Assembly (NCBI RefSeq): GCF_008801475.1
Contig: NZ_VZPP01000007.1
Coordinates: 248,001 to 312,000, forward strand
Source: Pseudomonas moorei
Lineage (GTDB): Bacteria > Pseudomonadota > Gammaproteobacteria > Pseudomonadales > Pseudomonadaceae
DNA length: 64,000 nucleotides
Reading direction: 5' to 3'
Shown: piece by piece, positions 34,221 through 41,934 of the stretch
Layout of the letters: each line of letters starts with the position of its first letter
Numbering within the stretch: the stretch's first letter is position 1
The notes under the pieces: model-generated
Database searches by the model: none
The model's input: only the letters and a program-made list of their open reading frames with translations
Told to the model about the DNA's origin: nothing
Program-made: the position numbers and the translations under genes

Positions 34221-35426
34221 ATGAGCAAAAAAGTACTGGTAGCCGGTGTCGGCATGATCCCGTTCCGCAAGCCGAGCGAGAGCCCGACCTACGTGCAGAT
34301 GGGTGCCGAAGCGGTGCGTCGCGCCCTGGCCGATGCGGGTATCGATTACAAGCTGGTGCAAGAGGCGTACGCCGGTTATGTCTATGGCGATTCAACCTGC
34401 GGCCAGACCGTGTTGTACGAAGTGGGCATGACCGGGATTCCGGTGGTCAACGTCAACAACAACTGCTCCACCGGTTCCACCGCGCTGTACCTGGCGCGCA
34501 AGGCCATCGAATCCGGTTCGGTCGATTGCGTCCTGGCGGTGGGTTTCGAGCAAATGCAGGCCGGCGCGCTGAAATCCCATTGGGATGACCGTCCGCCGAC
34601 CCGCGAGCGTTTCCTGCCGATCCTGCGCGGTCTCACCGCCGATATGGATGGCATGGCTCAGGCCATCCGTACCTTTGGTGGTGCCGGGCGCGAGTACATC
34701 CAGAAGTACGGCATGAAAATGGAAACCTTCGCCGCCGTGCGCGCCAAGGCCAGCCGTCATGCTGCCAACAACCCGCTCGCATTGTTCCGCAAGGTGCTCA
34801 GCGTCGAAGACGTGATGAACGACCCGGTGATTCTGCCGGGCGTCATGACCCGCCTGATGGCCTGCCCGCCCACCTGTGGCGGTGCCGCGGCGATCCTGGT
34901 TTCCGAGCGTTTTGCCAGGAAGCATGGCCTGCGCCGTGACGTGGAAATCGTTGCTCAGGCAATGACCACCGACACTCCCGAGTCCTTCAACTTCGAAAAG
35001 CCGTCGATGCTTGATTGGGTCGGCACGCACATGACCCAGGCCGCCGTCGGCCAGGTCTACGAGAAGGCCGGCGTCGGCCCGCAAGACATCGACGTCTGCG
35101 AACTGCACGACTGTTTCGCCCAGAACGAAGTGATCTGCTACGAGTCGCTGGGCTTGTGCCCCGAGGGCGGCGCGGAAAAATTCGTTCTGGACGGGGACAA
35201 CACCTACGGCGGACAAATTGTCATCAACCCGTCCGGTGGCCTGCTGTCGAAGGGGCATCCGCTGGGTGCTACCGGCCTGGCGCAATGCTACGAGCTGACC
35301 CAGCAACTGCGCGGCAACGCCGATCAGCGCCAGGTCGAGGGCGCACGCCTGGCGATGGCGCACAACCTGGGACTGGGCGGCGCGTGTGTGGTGACGCTCT
35401 ACGGCAAAGTCGGAGGTGGCCAGTGA
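34221..35426 (+). CDS. SCP2-type thiolase / lipid-transfer protein family, copy 2
   Basis: A 401-residue paralogue of the thiolase at 21626. Nucleophile Cys82 is in NNNCSTGSTAL; later blocks are ELHDCFAQNE, GHPLGATGLAQ and GLGGACVVTLY. The central part (residues 110-260) differs most from copy 1, where the substrate pocket of this fold lies. The stop overlaps the GTG of the next gene as GTGA. The expected reaction is thiolytic or aldol-type release of a short acyl-CoA from a branched 3-oxoacyl-CoA. Confidence 0.92.
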   Translation: MSKKVLVAGVGMIPFRKPSESPTYVQMGAEAVRRALADAGIDYKLVQEAYAGYVYGDSTCGQTVLYEVGMTGIPVVNVNNNCSTGSTALYLARKAIESGSVDCVLAVGFEQMQAGALKSHWDDRPPTRERFLPILRGLTADMDGMAQAIRTFGGAGREYIQKYGMKMETFAAVRAKASRHAANNPLALFRKVLSVEDVMNDPVILPGVMTRLMACPPTCGGAAAILVSERFARKHGLRRDVEIVAQAMTTDTPESFNFEKPSMLDWVGTHMTQAAVGQVYEKAGVGPQDIDVCELHDCFAQNEVICYESLGLCPEGGAEKFVLDGDNTYGGQIVINPSGGLLSKGHPLGATGLAQCYELTQQLRGNADQRQVEGARLAMAHNLGLGGACVVTLYGKVGGGQ

Positions 35427-36580
35427 GCAGCCTGCTCGACGCCTTCCGTTTGACCGCGCTGCCGGAACACGCGGAAGCCTTTCGCGCTGAGGTCAAACAT
35501 TTTCTGGCTGCGCATCTGCCACGGGTTTCGGCCGATGTGCGGGCGCGCAGCTGGACCGGATTCGACGCCGCATTCAGCCGCGAACTGGCCCGGCGTGGCT
35601 GGGTCGGCCTGACCTTGCCGCAAGCCTATGGCGGCGCCGGGCTGGATGCGTTCAGCCGCTTTGTACTGGTCGAGGAATTGCTCTCGGCCGGTGCCCCGGT
35701 CGCTGCGCACTGGATCGCGGATCGCCAGAGCGGGCCGCTGATCCTGAAATTTGGCAGTGATGCACAGAAAGATTTCTACCTGCCGCGCATCTGCGCCGGT
35801 CAGGCGTTCTTCTGCATTGGCATGAGCGAACCCAACTCGGGTTCGGACCTGGCCAGCGTGCGCAGTCGCGCCACGCGGTGCGAAGGCGGGTGGCGCCTGA
35901 GCGGGCGCAAGATCTGGACCACCAACGCGCATCACGCCGACTACATGATCGCCCTGGTGCGCACCAGCGGTGCGCCCGAAGACCGCCAGAGCGGACTGTC
36001 GCAATTCATCATCGATCTCAAGCAACCGGGAATCAGCATTCGCCCGATTGTCGACCTCGCCGGTGATGCGCATTTCTCCGAAGTGGCATTCGACGATGTG
36101 CTGCTCGGCGAAGACGCCTTGGTGGGCGAAGAGGGCAGCGGCTGGAAACAAGTCAACGCCGAACTTGCTTTCGAGCGCAGCGGGCCGGAGCGTTTCTACT
36201 CCAGTGTGGTGTTGCTGGACCTCTGGGCTGACACCCTGCGTCGCAACGGTGCCAGCGCCGCCGAAACGGCATTGCTCGGCAGTTTCATCACGCAACTGAC
36301 CAGCCTGCGCAACCTGTCGCTGGCGTTGACGGCGTTGCTCGCGAAGGGCGAAAGCCCGGTGGTGGAGGCCGCGTTGGTCAAGGACATCGGCACCGAATTC
36401 GAACAGGCGATTCCGGCGGCGATCGCCGCATCGATCAGTGCTGATCCGGATGCTCCGGTCGACGAGGAGTTGTACCGCACCGTCGCCTACCTGAATCAGG
36501 TTGCACCGACCTTCTCGTTGCGCGGCGGCACCCGGGAAATCCTGCGCGGCATGATCGCCCGTGGCCTGGGCCTGCGTTGA
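35423..36580 (+). CDS. Acyl-CoA dehydrogenase, large member of a pair
   Basis: A 385-residue acyl-CoA dehydrogenase. The start is the GTG at 35423 overlapping the thiolase stop. Motifs: CIGMSEPNSGSDLASVRS (flavin/substrate loop), KIWTTNAHHADYM and a C-terminal SLRGGTREILRGMIARGLG. It is 22 bp upstream of a shorter, less conserved acyl-CoA dehydrogenase homologue. The pair looks like the alpha2beta2 enzymes of steroid catabolism (ChsE-like), in which two unequal subunits share the FAD site. It probably acts on a bulky or cyclic acyl-CoA. Confidence 0.9.
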   Translation: MSSLLDAFRLTALPEHAEAFRAEVKHFLAAHLPRVSADVRARSWTGFDAAFSRELARRGWVGLTLPQAYGGAGLDAFSRFVLVEELLSAGAPVAAHWIADRQSGPLILKFGSDAQKDFYLPRICAGQAFFCIGMSEPNSGSDLASVRSRATRCEGGWRLSGRKIWTTNAHHADYMIALVRTSGAPEDRQSGLSQFIIDLKQPGISIRPIVDLAGDAHFSEVAFDDVLLGEDALVGEEGSGWKQVNAELAFERSGPERFYSSVVLLDLWADTLRRNGASAAETALLGSFITQLTSLRNLSLALTALLAKGESPVVEAALVKDIGTEFEQAIPAAIAASISADPDAPVDEELYRTVAYLNQVAPTFSLRGGTREILRGMIARGLGLR

Positions 36581-36602
36581 TATCGAATAGGAAAAGATCG
36601 TC

Positions 36603-37604
36603 ATGTTCACTGAAGCCATAGAGAAAATACTGACCGACTTGTGCACTCCGGCACAGGTCCGCGCGGTTGAAAACGGTGACTGCGCCAGCGCGTTGTGGCG
36701 TGAGCTGGAGGACGGCGGTTTTCTGGAGCTGCTGACGCCGGAAGTGGCCGACGGAGCGGGGCTGTCGCTGGCAGCGGTGTTCCCGATTTTCCTCGCCTTT
36801 GGACGCCATGCCCTGCCGCTTCCGGTCGCCCAGAGCATTGCCGCCCGGGCGTTGATGCGTGACTGCCCGCATGCGCCACCGACCGGCATGCTGAGCCTGG
36901 CCGGCACGGCTTACCGGGAAGCCGATGGCCGTTTGTGCGCTCCGCGCATGGCCTATGGCGCCCTGGCCGACTTCGCGTTGGTGAATCTGGGCGGTGAGCT
37001 GCTGTTGCTCGATTGCAGTCAGGCGCAGCGCGTGCGCAGCGGTGTCCACGGCAGCCAGTGCGCCACGCTGTATTGGCCGCAGGATGCCGAGGGGATTTCC
37101 CTGGGCAGCAATGGTTCTGAGGTTCGTCTGTTCAGCGCCGCCATTCATGCCGCGGCCATTGCCGGGGCGATGGAAAAGGCGCTCGACATGACCCTCGAGT
37201 ACTGCAATGACCGGGTTCAGTTCGGCAAGGCCATCGGCAAGTTTCAGGCGGTGCAGCATCAGCTCAGCGTGATGGCTGAGCAGGTGGCGGCTTCGCGCAT
37301 CGCTGCCGAGCTGGCCTTCGCCTCCAACGCTACGGTTCCCGACGCGCTTGCGACAGCCATCGCCAAGGCGCGCACCAGCATGGCGGTGCCGCAAGTCACC
37401 GCCACTGCGCACGCATTGTTCGGTGCCATCGGCGTGACGGAGGAGCTGGATCTGCAACTGTTCACCCGACGCCTGCAGGAGTGGCGCGTCAGCGAAGGTT
37501 CGGAAACGCACTGGAACGGTCTCGTTGGTCAGGCGCTGTTGGCGCAGCCACAGGTTGGCGCCAGTGAATTCGTGCGCAATGTCATCCCGTCACAACCCGC
37601 TTGA
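36603..37604 (+). CDS. Acyl-CoA dehydrogenase-like protein, small member of a pair
   Basis: A 333-residue, shortened acyl-CoA dehydrogenase homologue. It keeps the C-terminal FAD-binding helix bundle (CNDRVQFGKAIGKFQAVQHQ) but lacks the canonical middle-domain sequence TEPxxGSD and the final LHGGxG block is replaced by HALFGAIGVTEELDLQLFTR. This fits the second subunit of a heteromeric dehydrogenase with its partner at 35423. Spacing is 22 bp and ribosome site is AGGAAAAG. Independent activity is doubtful. Confidence 0.85.
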   Translation: MFTEAIEKILTDLCTPAQVRAVENGDCASALWRELEDGGFLELLTPEVADGAGLSLAAVFPIFLAFGRHALPLPVAQSIAARALMRDCPHAPPTGMLSLAGTAYREADGRLCAPRMAYGALADFALVNLGGELLLLDCSQAQRVRSGVHGSQCATLYWPQDAEGISLGSNGSEVRLFSAAIHAAAIAGAMEKALDMTLEYCNDRVQFGKAIGKFQAVQHQLSVMAEQVAASRIAAELAFASNATVPDALATAIAKARTSMAVPQVTATAHALFGAIGVTEELDLQLFTRRLQEWRVSEGSETHWNGLVGQALLAQPQVGASEFVRNVIPSQPA

Positions 37605-37615
37605 GGACGCCTTCC

Positions 37616-38404
37616 ATGAGCAACTTTTTGAAGTACGAACAAGAGGGGCATGTCGTCACGCTGACGATGAACGACCCCGAGCGGCGCAACCCGCTGACCG
37701 GCAACAGCGCCGTGCCCGAGTTCCTTGAAGCCATCGAACGGATCGAGCGCGACAGCAGTGTTCGCGCCGTCATCATCACCGGTGCCGGCAGCGCGTTCTG
37801 CTCCGGTGGCAACGTGCGCGACATGGACCGCTACGCGCAGATGTCGGGCATGGCGTTACGTCAGGAGTACCGCACCGGCATTCAGCGTTTGCCGCTGGCG
37901 CTGTTCAATCTGGAGGTGCCGGTCATCGCGGCCGTCAATGGCGCGGCCATCGGTGCCGGTCTCGACCTGGCCTGCATGTGCGATATCCGCGTGGCCTCCG
38001 AGCAGGCGAAGTTTGCCGAAAGCTTCGTCAAGCTGGGGATCATTCCCGGCGACGGTGGGGCGTGGTTGTTACCGCGCATCATCGGTTTGTCGCGGGCTAC
38101 CGAATTGACCCTGACCGGACAAATGATCGACGCCCGCCAGGCCGAGCAATGGAACCTGGTGTCCCGCGTCGTACCGGCCGAACAGCTGCTGGACAGTGCC
38201 CGGGAAATCGCCGCGGCGATTGCGGCCAACCCGCCCCATGCCGTGCGTCTGGCCAAGCGCCTGTTGCGCGAAGCCTTGCACACGCGACTCGACACGCTGC
38301 TGGAAATGTCCGCGACTTTTCAGGTGCTGTCGCACCAGACCGCGGATCACCGCGAAGCCGTGGCGGCGTTCATCGAGAAGCGACCCGCGACTTTCACAGG
38401 GTAA
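37616..38404 (+). CDS. Enoyl-CoA hydratase/isomerase (crotonase family), second copy
   Basis: A 262-residue crotonase. The oxyanion-hole segments are AFCSGGNVRDMDRY and VNGAAIGAGLDLACMCDIRV; the acidic region is FVKLGIIPGDGGAWLLPRI, with an Asp where some isomerases have one. The ATG at 37616 follows GAGGA; the TTG at 37601 is an artefact of the reading frame. It is the last gene of the 33.0-38.4 kb operon and would hydrate the enoyl-CoA from the dehydrogenase pair. Confidence 0.9.
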   Translation: MSNFLKYEQEGHVVTLTMNDPERRNPLTGNSAVPEFLEAIERIERDSSVRAVIITGAGSAFCSGGNVRDMDRYAQMSGMALRQEYRTGIQRLPLALFNLEVPVIAAVNGAAIGAGLDLACMCDIRVASEQAKFAESFVKLGIIPGDGGAWLLPRIIGLSRATELTLTGQMIDARQAEQWNLVSRVVPAEQLLDSAREIAAAIAANPPHAVRLAKRLLREALHTRLDTLLEMSATFQVLSHQTADHREAVAAFIEKRPATFTG

Positions 38405-38492
38405 GTGTCACCACGCGTAACGCCCGTTGAGCGCCTCTCTGATCGGGCTGTTACACCGCAACAAAAACCGAAAAAAAACACGCCCTCCAAAT

Positions 38493-38506
38493 CACCCATT
38501 CGGGTG
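38493..38506 (+). promoter_or_regulatory. Candidate LuxR-type operator, site 5 (DUF1302 gene; one base shorter)
   Basis: CACCCATTCGGGTG, centred about 73 bp before the DUF1302 start. Compared with the other sites the centre is one base shorter (CACCC-N4-GGGTG instead of N5). It is the weakest member of the set. Confidence 0.45.
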
Positions 38507-38572
38507 TGAGGGCATCCCGGGAGCCTCGCTAGCATGGGCTCTCACCACGTCATCCTTAACCGGGGAAACCGC

Positions 38573-40405
38573 ATGACAAAAACAACAATGCGCGGAGTCT
38601 TCCAGCCAAGTCTGCTGGCCGTAGCTGTAATCATTGCGACTTGTGCGAGCAACCAGGCTCACGCAGTCGATTTCAATATCGGGGAAATTGAAGGGAAGTT
38701 TGACTCGTCGCTGTCGATCGGTGCCAGTTGGTCCGCGGCAAACCCGGACAAACAGTTCATTTCCAACTTCAACTCCCAGGGCGTAACCGGGGGCGAGTCC
38801 GCTTCGCGCACCACCGATGACAACCGATTGAACTTCAAGAAAGGTGAAACCTTCTCGAAGATCTTCAAGGGTGTGCATGACCTGGAGCTGAAGTACGGCG
38901 ACAGCGGTGCCTTCGTGCGCGGCAAGTATTGGTATGACTTCGAGTTGATGGACGAGAGCCGTCCGTTCTACGACATCAATGACAGCGGTCGTGATCGCGC
39001 GGCGAGATCGTCCGGGGCGATGTTCCTCGACAGCTTCGTGTACCACAACTACACCATCGGCGATCAGGTCGGCAACGTGCGCCTGGGCAAGCAAGTGGTG
39101 AGCTGGGGCGAGAGTACGTTTATTGGCAACTCGATCAACAGCATCAACCCGGTCGACGTCGCCGCCTTGCGTCGTCCTGGCGCGGAAGTGAAGGAAGGCC
39201 TGATTCCGGTCAACTTGCTCTACGTGTCCCAGGGGCTGGCGGACAACATCACGGCAGAAGGTTTTTATCAGCTGCAGTGGGATAAATCAGTCGTCGATAA
39301 CTGCGGCACGTTCTTCGGCAGCGACGGCATAGCCCAAGGTTGTGATGACCGTCTGGTCATCGCCGGTCAGGACCTGCCGCCGGGTGCCGCGAAAAACACG
39401 GGCGGTCTGGCCGCCATCGCAGCCGGTACCGATGACGCCTTCATCCCGCGCCTGAACGACAACGATGCGCGCAACAGCGGTCAGTATGGCCTGGCGCTGC
39501 GCTGGTATGTGCCGGAGGCCAACGACACCGAGTTCGGCGCCTACGCGATGAACTACCACAGCCGCAACCCTTACCTGAGCATCACGCAGATGAGCAACCC
39601 GGCCGGTGGCGTGGCCTCGGCGCGCAGTGCCCGTTACTTCATCGATTATCCGGAAGACATTCATCTGTACGGGCTGAGCTTCCAGACCAACGTCGAGGGC
39701 GTGGCACTGGGTGGCGAAGTCAGCTACCGACCGAACATGCCGCTGCAGCTGAACACGGCTGACCTATTGTCCGCCGCGACCTTCGGCGCGACCTCGCCGC
39801 TGATCACCACCGGCTTCGCCGGACGCAACCTGGGCGCCGAGGTCAACGGCTACAAGCGTATGCCGGTGACCCAGGCGCAAGTGACCGCCACCCAGTTCTT
39901 CGATCAGGTGCTCGGCGCCAGTCGTCTGACCCTGGTGGGCGAGGTCGGTTACAACCACATCAGTGGCCTGGGCAAGGCGGATGGCACGGACCTGCGCTTC
40001 GGTCGCAGCCCTGCGTTCGGCTCCGGTGAACTGCCGGGCGTTGCCGGTGCAGCCACCTGTCGTGGTACCGCTGCGGGCACGCCGACGGCGAGCAACCCGG
40101 CGCAGGAATGCAACGACGATGGTTTCTACACCAGCAACAGCTGGGGCTATCGCCTGCGCGGCAAGCTGGATTACCCGAACGTGTTCGCCGGCATCAACCT
40201 GTCGCCCAACATCGCCTGGTCCCATGACGTCGAGGGATATGGCCCGAACTTCGATGAAGGCTCAAAAGCCGTCAGCCTGGGTGTCGACGCCGATTACCAG
40301 AACACCTACACCGCCAGCCTGAGTTACACCAATTACTTCGGTGGCGATTTCAACACCAACGTCGACCGCGACTACGTCGCGCTCAGCTTCGGCGTGAATT
40401 TCTGA
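38573..40405 (+). CDS. DUF1302 family outer-membrane protein, copy 1
   Basis: A 610-residue protein with a signal peptide ending near AHA at residues 28-30 and mature start VDFNIGEIEGKFDSS. The remainder shows alternating hydrophobic/polar strands and ends in YVALSFGVNF, a C-terminal aromatic residue typical of outer-membrane beta-barrels. The ATG follows GGGGAAAC. DUF1302 and DUF1329 proteins are habitually paired in pseudomonads near catabolic and transporter genes. They are thought to help hydrophobic substrates cross or bind the outer membrane; no proven mechanism is known to me. Confidence 0.88.
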   Translation: MTKTTMRGVFQPSLLAVAVIIATCASNQAHAVDFNIGEIEGKFDSSLSIGASWSAANPDKQFISNFNSQGVTGGESASRTTDDNRLNFKKGETFSKIFKGVHDLELKYGDSGAFVRGKYWYDFELMDESRPFYDINDSGRDRAARSSGAMFLDSFVYHNYTIGDQVGNVRLGKQVVSWGESTFIGNSINSINPVDVAALRRPGAEVKEGLIPVNLLYVSQGLADNITAEGFYQLQWDKSVVDNCGTFFGSDGIAQGCDDRLVIAGQDLPPGAAKNTGGLAAIAAGTDDAFIPRLNDNDARNSGQYGLALRWYVPEANDTEFGAYAMNYHSRNPYLSITQMSNPAGGVASARSARYFIDYPEDIHLYGLSFQTNVEGVALGGEVSYRPNMPLQLNTADLLSAATFGATSPLITTGFAGRNLGAEVNGYKRMPVTQAQVTATQFFDQVLGASRLTLVGEVGYNHISGLGKADGTDLRFGRSPAFGSGELPGVAGAATCRGTAAGTPTASNPAQECNDDGFYTSNSWGYRLRGKLDYPNVFAGINLSPNIAWSHDVEGYGPNFDEGSKAVSLGVDADYQNTYTASLSYTNYFGGDFNTNVDRDYVALSFGVNF

Positions 40406-40431
40406 TGCAACGTTGCCAGAGGATCCTGAAC

Positions 40432-41799
40432 ATGAACGCACGTTTTATCCTGCGCGCTGGCGCACTGAGTCTCTCGCTGCTGGCCAGCGGCGTCATGGCT
40501 GCCGTCACGCCCCAGGAGGCCGCTCAGTTGGGCACCACGCTGACGCCCCTGGGCGCTCAGAAAGAGGGCAATGCCAACGGCAGCATCCCGGCCTGGACCG
40601 GTGGTCTGAAGCCGGGTGCGGCACCGCTCGACAATGGCTTTCTGGGCGATCCGTTTGCCGGCGAGAAGCCAGAGGTCGTGATCACCGCGGCCAATGCCGA
40701 GCAGTACAAGGACAAGCTGACACCGGGTCAACTGGCGATGTTCAAGCGCTACCCGGACAGCTACAAGATCCCGGTGTACAAGACCCATCGCACGGCAGCT
40801 TCGCCACAGAACATCTATGACATCGCCAAGAAAAGTGCGGTGACCACTGAACTGACCCCTGACGGCAATGGCCTGCTGAACTTCGCGCAAACCCGCTACT
40901 ACCCTTTCCCGATTCCGAAGAACGGCGTCGAGGTTTACTGGAACCACACCAACCGTTATCGCGGCGGCAACATGGAGCGCCAGGCGGCGCAGGCGGCACC
41001 GCAGACCAACGGCTCGTATTCCATCGTCGAGTACGACGACAAGCTGGCGTTCCCGCAGCTGATGGAAGGCGTCGAAGCCGGGCAGGGCGACAACGTTCTG
41101 TACTACTACAAACAGGAAATCACCGCGCCTTCGCGCATGGCCGGCAGTGTGATCCTGATCCACGAGACCATCGACCAGGTCAAGGAACCGCGCCTGGCGT
41201 GGGTCTATAACGCCGGTCAACGCCGCGTGCGCCGCGCACCGCAAGTGGCCTACGATGGCCCGGGCAACGGTTCCGACGGCATGCGGACCGCCGACAACAC
41301 CGACATGATGAACGGCGCGCCGGATCGCTATGACTGGAAACTGGTCGGCAAAAAGGAGCTGTTGATCCCGTACAACAACTATCGGTTGCAGTCGCCGAAG
41401 CTCAAGTACGACGACATCATCAAGCCGGGGCACATCAACCAGGACCTGACCCGTTATGAGCTGCACCGCGTGTGGCACGTCGAGGCGACCTTGAAGCCGG
41501 GCCAGCGTCACGTGTATGCCAAGCGTGACATGTACTTCGACGAAGACACCTGGCAACTGGCCGAGGTCGATCACTACGACGGCCGTGGTCAGCTGTGGCG
41601 TGTGGCGGAGGGCTATGCGCTCAACGACTACGAGCGCGGCGCCTCCAACTTCGCCATGCTCGGCATCTACGACTTGATCGCCGGTCGCTACAACGTGCTG
41701 GCAATGACCAACGAGGCCAAGCATGCAACCACCTATGGCATGACGGCGAAGATGACCGACTTCACGCCATCGGCGCTGCGTAACGCCGGCATCCGCTGA
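40432..41799 (+). CDS. DUF1329 family protein, copy 1
   Basis: A 455-residue exported protein. The signal peptide is roughly residues 1-23 (LSLSLLASGVMAAV). The family block is AQLGTTLTPLGAQKEGNANG followed by SIPAWTGG. It has a LolA/LolB-like lipoprotein-binding flavour in this family, suggesting a periplasmic lipid carrier. ATG at 40432 follows AGAGGAT; an earlier ATG at 40405 overlaps the previous stop. It pairs with the upstream DUF1302 gene and ends at a strong hairpin. Confidence 0.87.
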   Translation: MNARFILRAGALSLSLLASGVMAAVTPQEAAQLGTTLTPLGAQKEGNANGSIPAWTGGLKPGAAPLDNGFLGDPFAGEKPEVVITAANAEQYKDKLTPGQLAMFKRYPDSYKIPVYKTHRTAASPQNIYDIAKKSAVTTELTPDGNGLLNFAQTRYYPFPIPKNGVEVYWNHTNRYRGGNMERQAAQAAPQTNGSYSIVEYDDKLAFPQLMEGVEAGQGDNVLYYYKQEITAPSRMAGSVILIHETIDQVKEPRLAWVYNAGQRRVRRAPQVAYDGPGNGSDGMRTADNTDMMNGAPDRYDWKLVGKKELLIPYNNYRLQSPKLKYDDIIKPGHINQDLTRYELHRVWHVEATLKPGQRHVYAKRDMYFDEDTWQLAEVDHYDGRGQLWRVAEGYALNDYERGASNFAMLGIYDLIAGRYNVLAMTNEAKHATTYGMTAKMTDFTPSALRNAGIR

Positions 41800-41820
41800 G
41801 CCTTTGTCCCCGCTTGACCC

Positions 41821-41842
41821 AACGCCCTGTTCGCAGGGCGTT
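41821..41842 (+). terminator. Hairpin with TTCG loop after the DUF1329 gene
   Basis: Perfect 9-bp stem AACGCCCTG/CAGGGCGTT with a TTCG loop, 21 bp past the DUF1329 stop. Only a short T stretch follows. It likely ends the DUF1302-DUF1329 transcript ahead of the LuxR operator. Confidence 0.7.
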
Positions 41843-41859
41843 GTGCGTTCCGTCGGCTA

Positions 41860-41876
41860 CCACCTGATGCGGGTGG
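41860..41876 (+). promoter_or_regulatory. Candidate LuxR-type operator, site 6 (second LuxR regulator)
   Basis: CCACCTGATGCGGGTGG, centred 67 bp before the start of the LuxR regulator at 41935. A self-site or cross-regulation between the two regulators is expected. Confidence 0.7.
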
Positions 41877-41934
41877 CGCGCTGGCGGCGGTCTCGCCCAA
41901 TGATGGCATCCACACACCATCAGCGAGGTCCGCC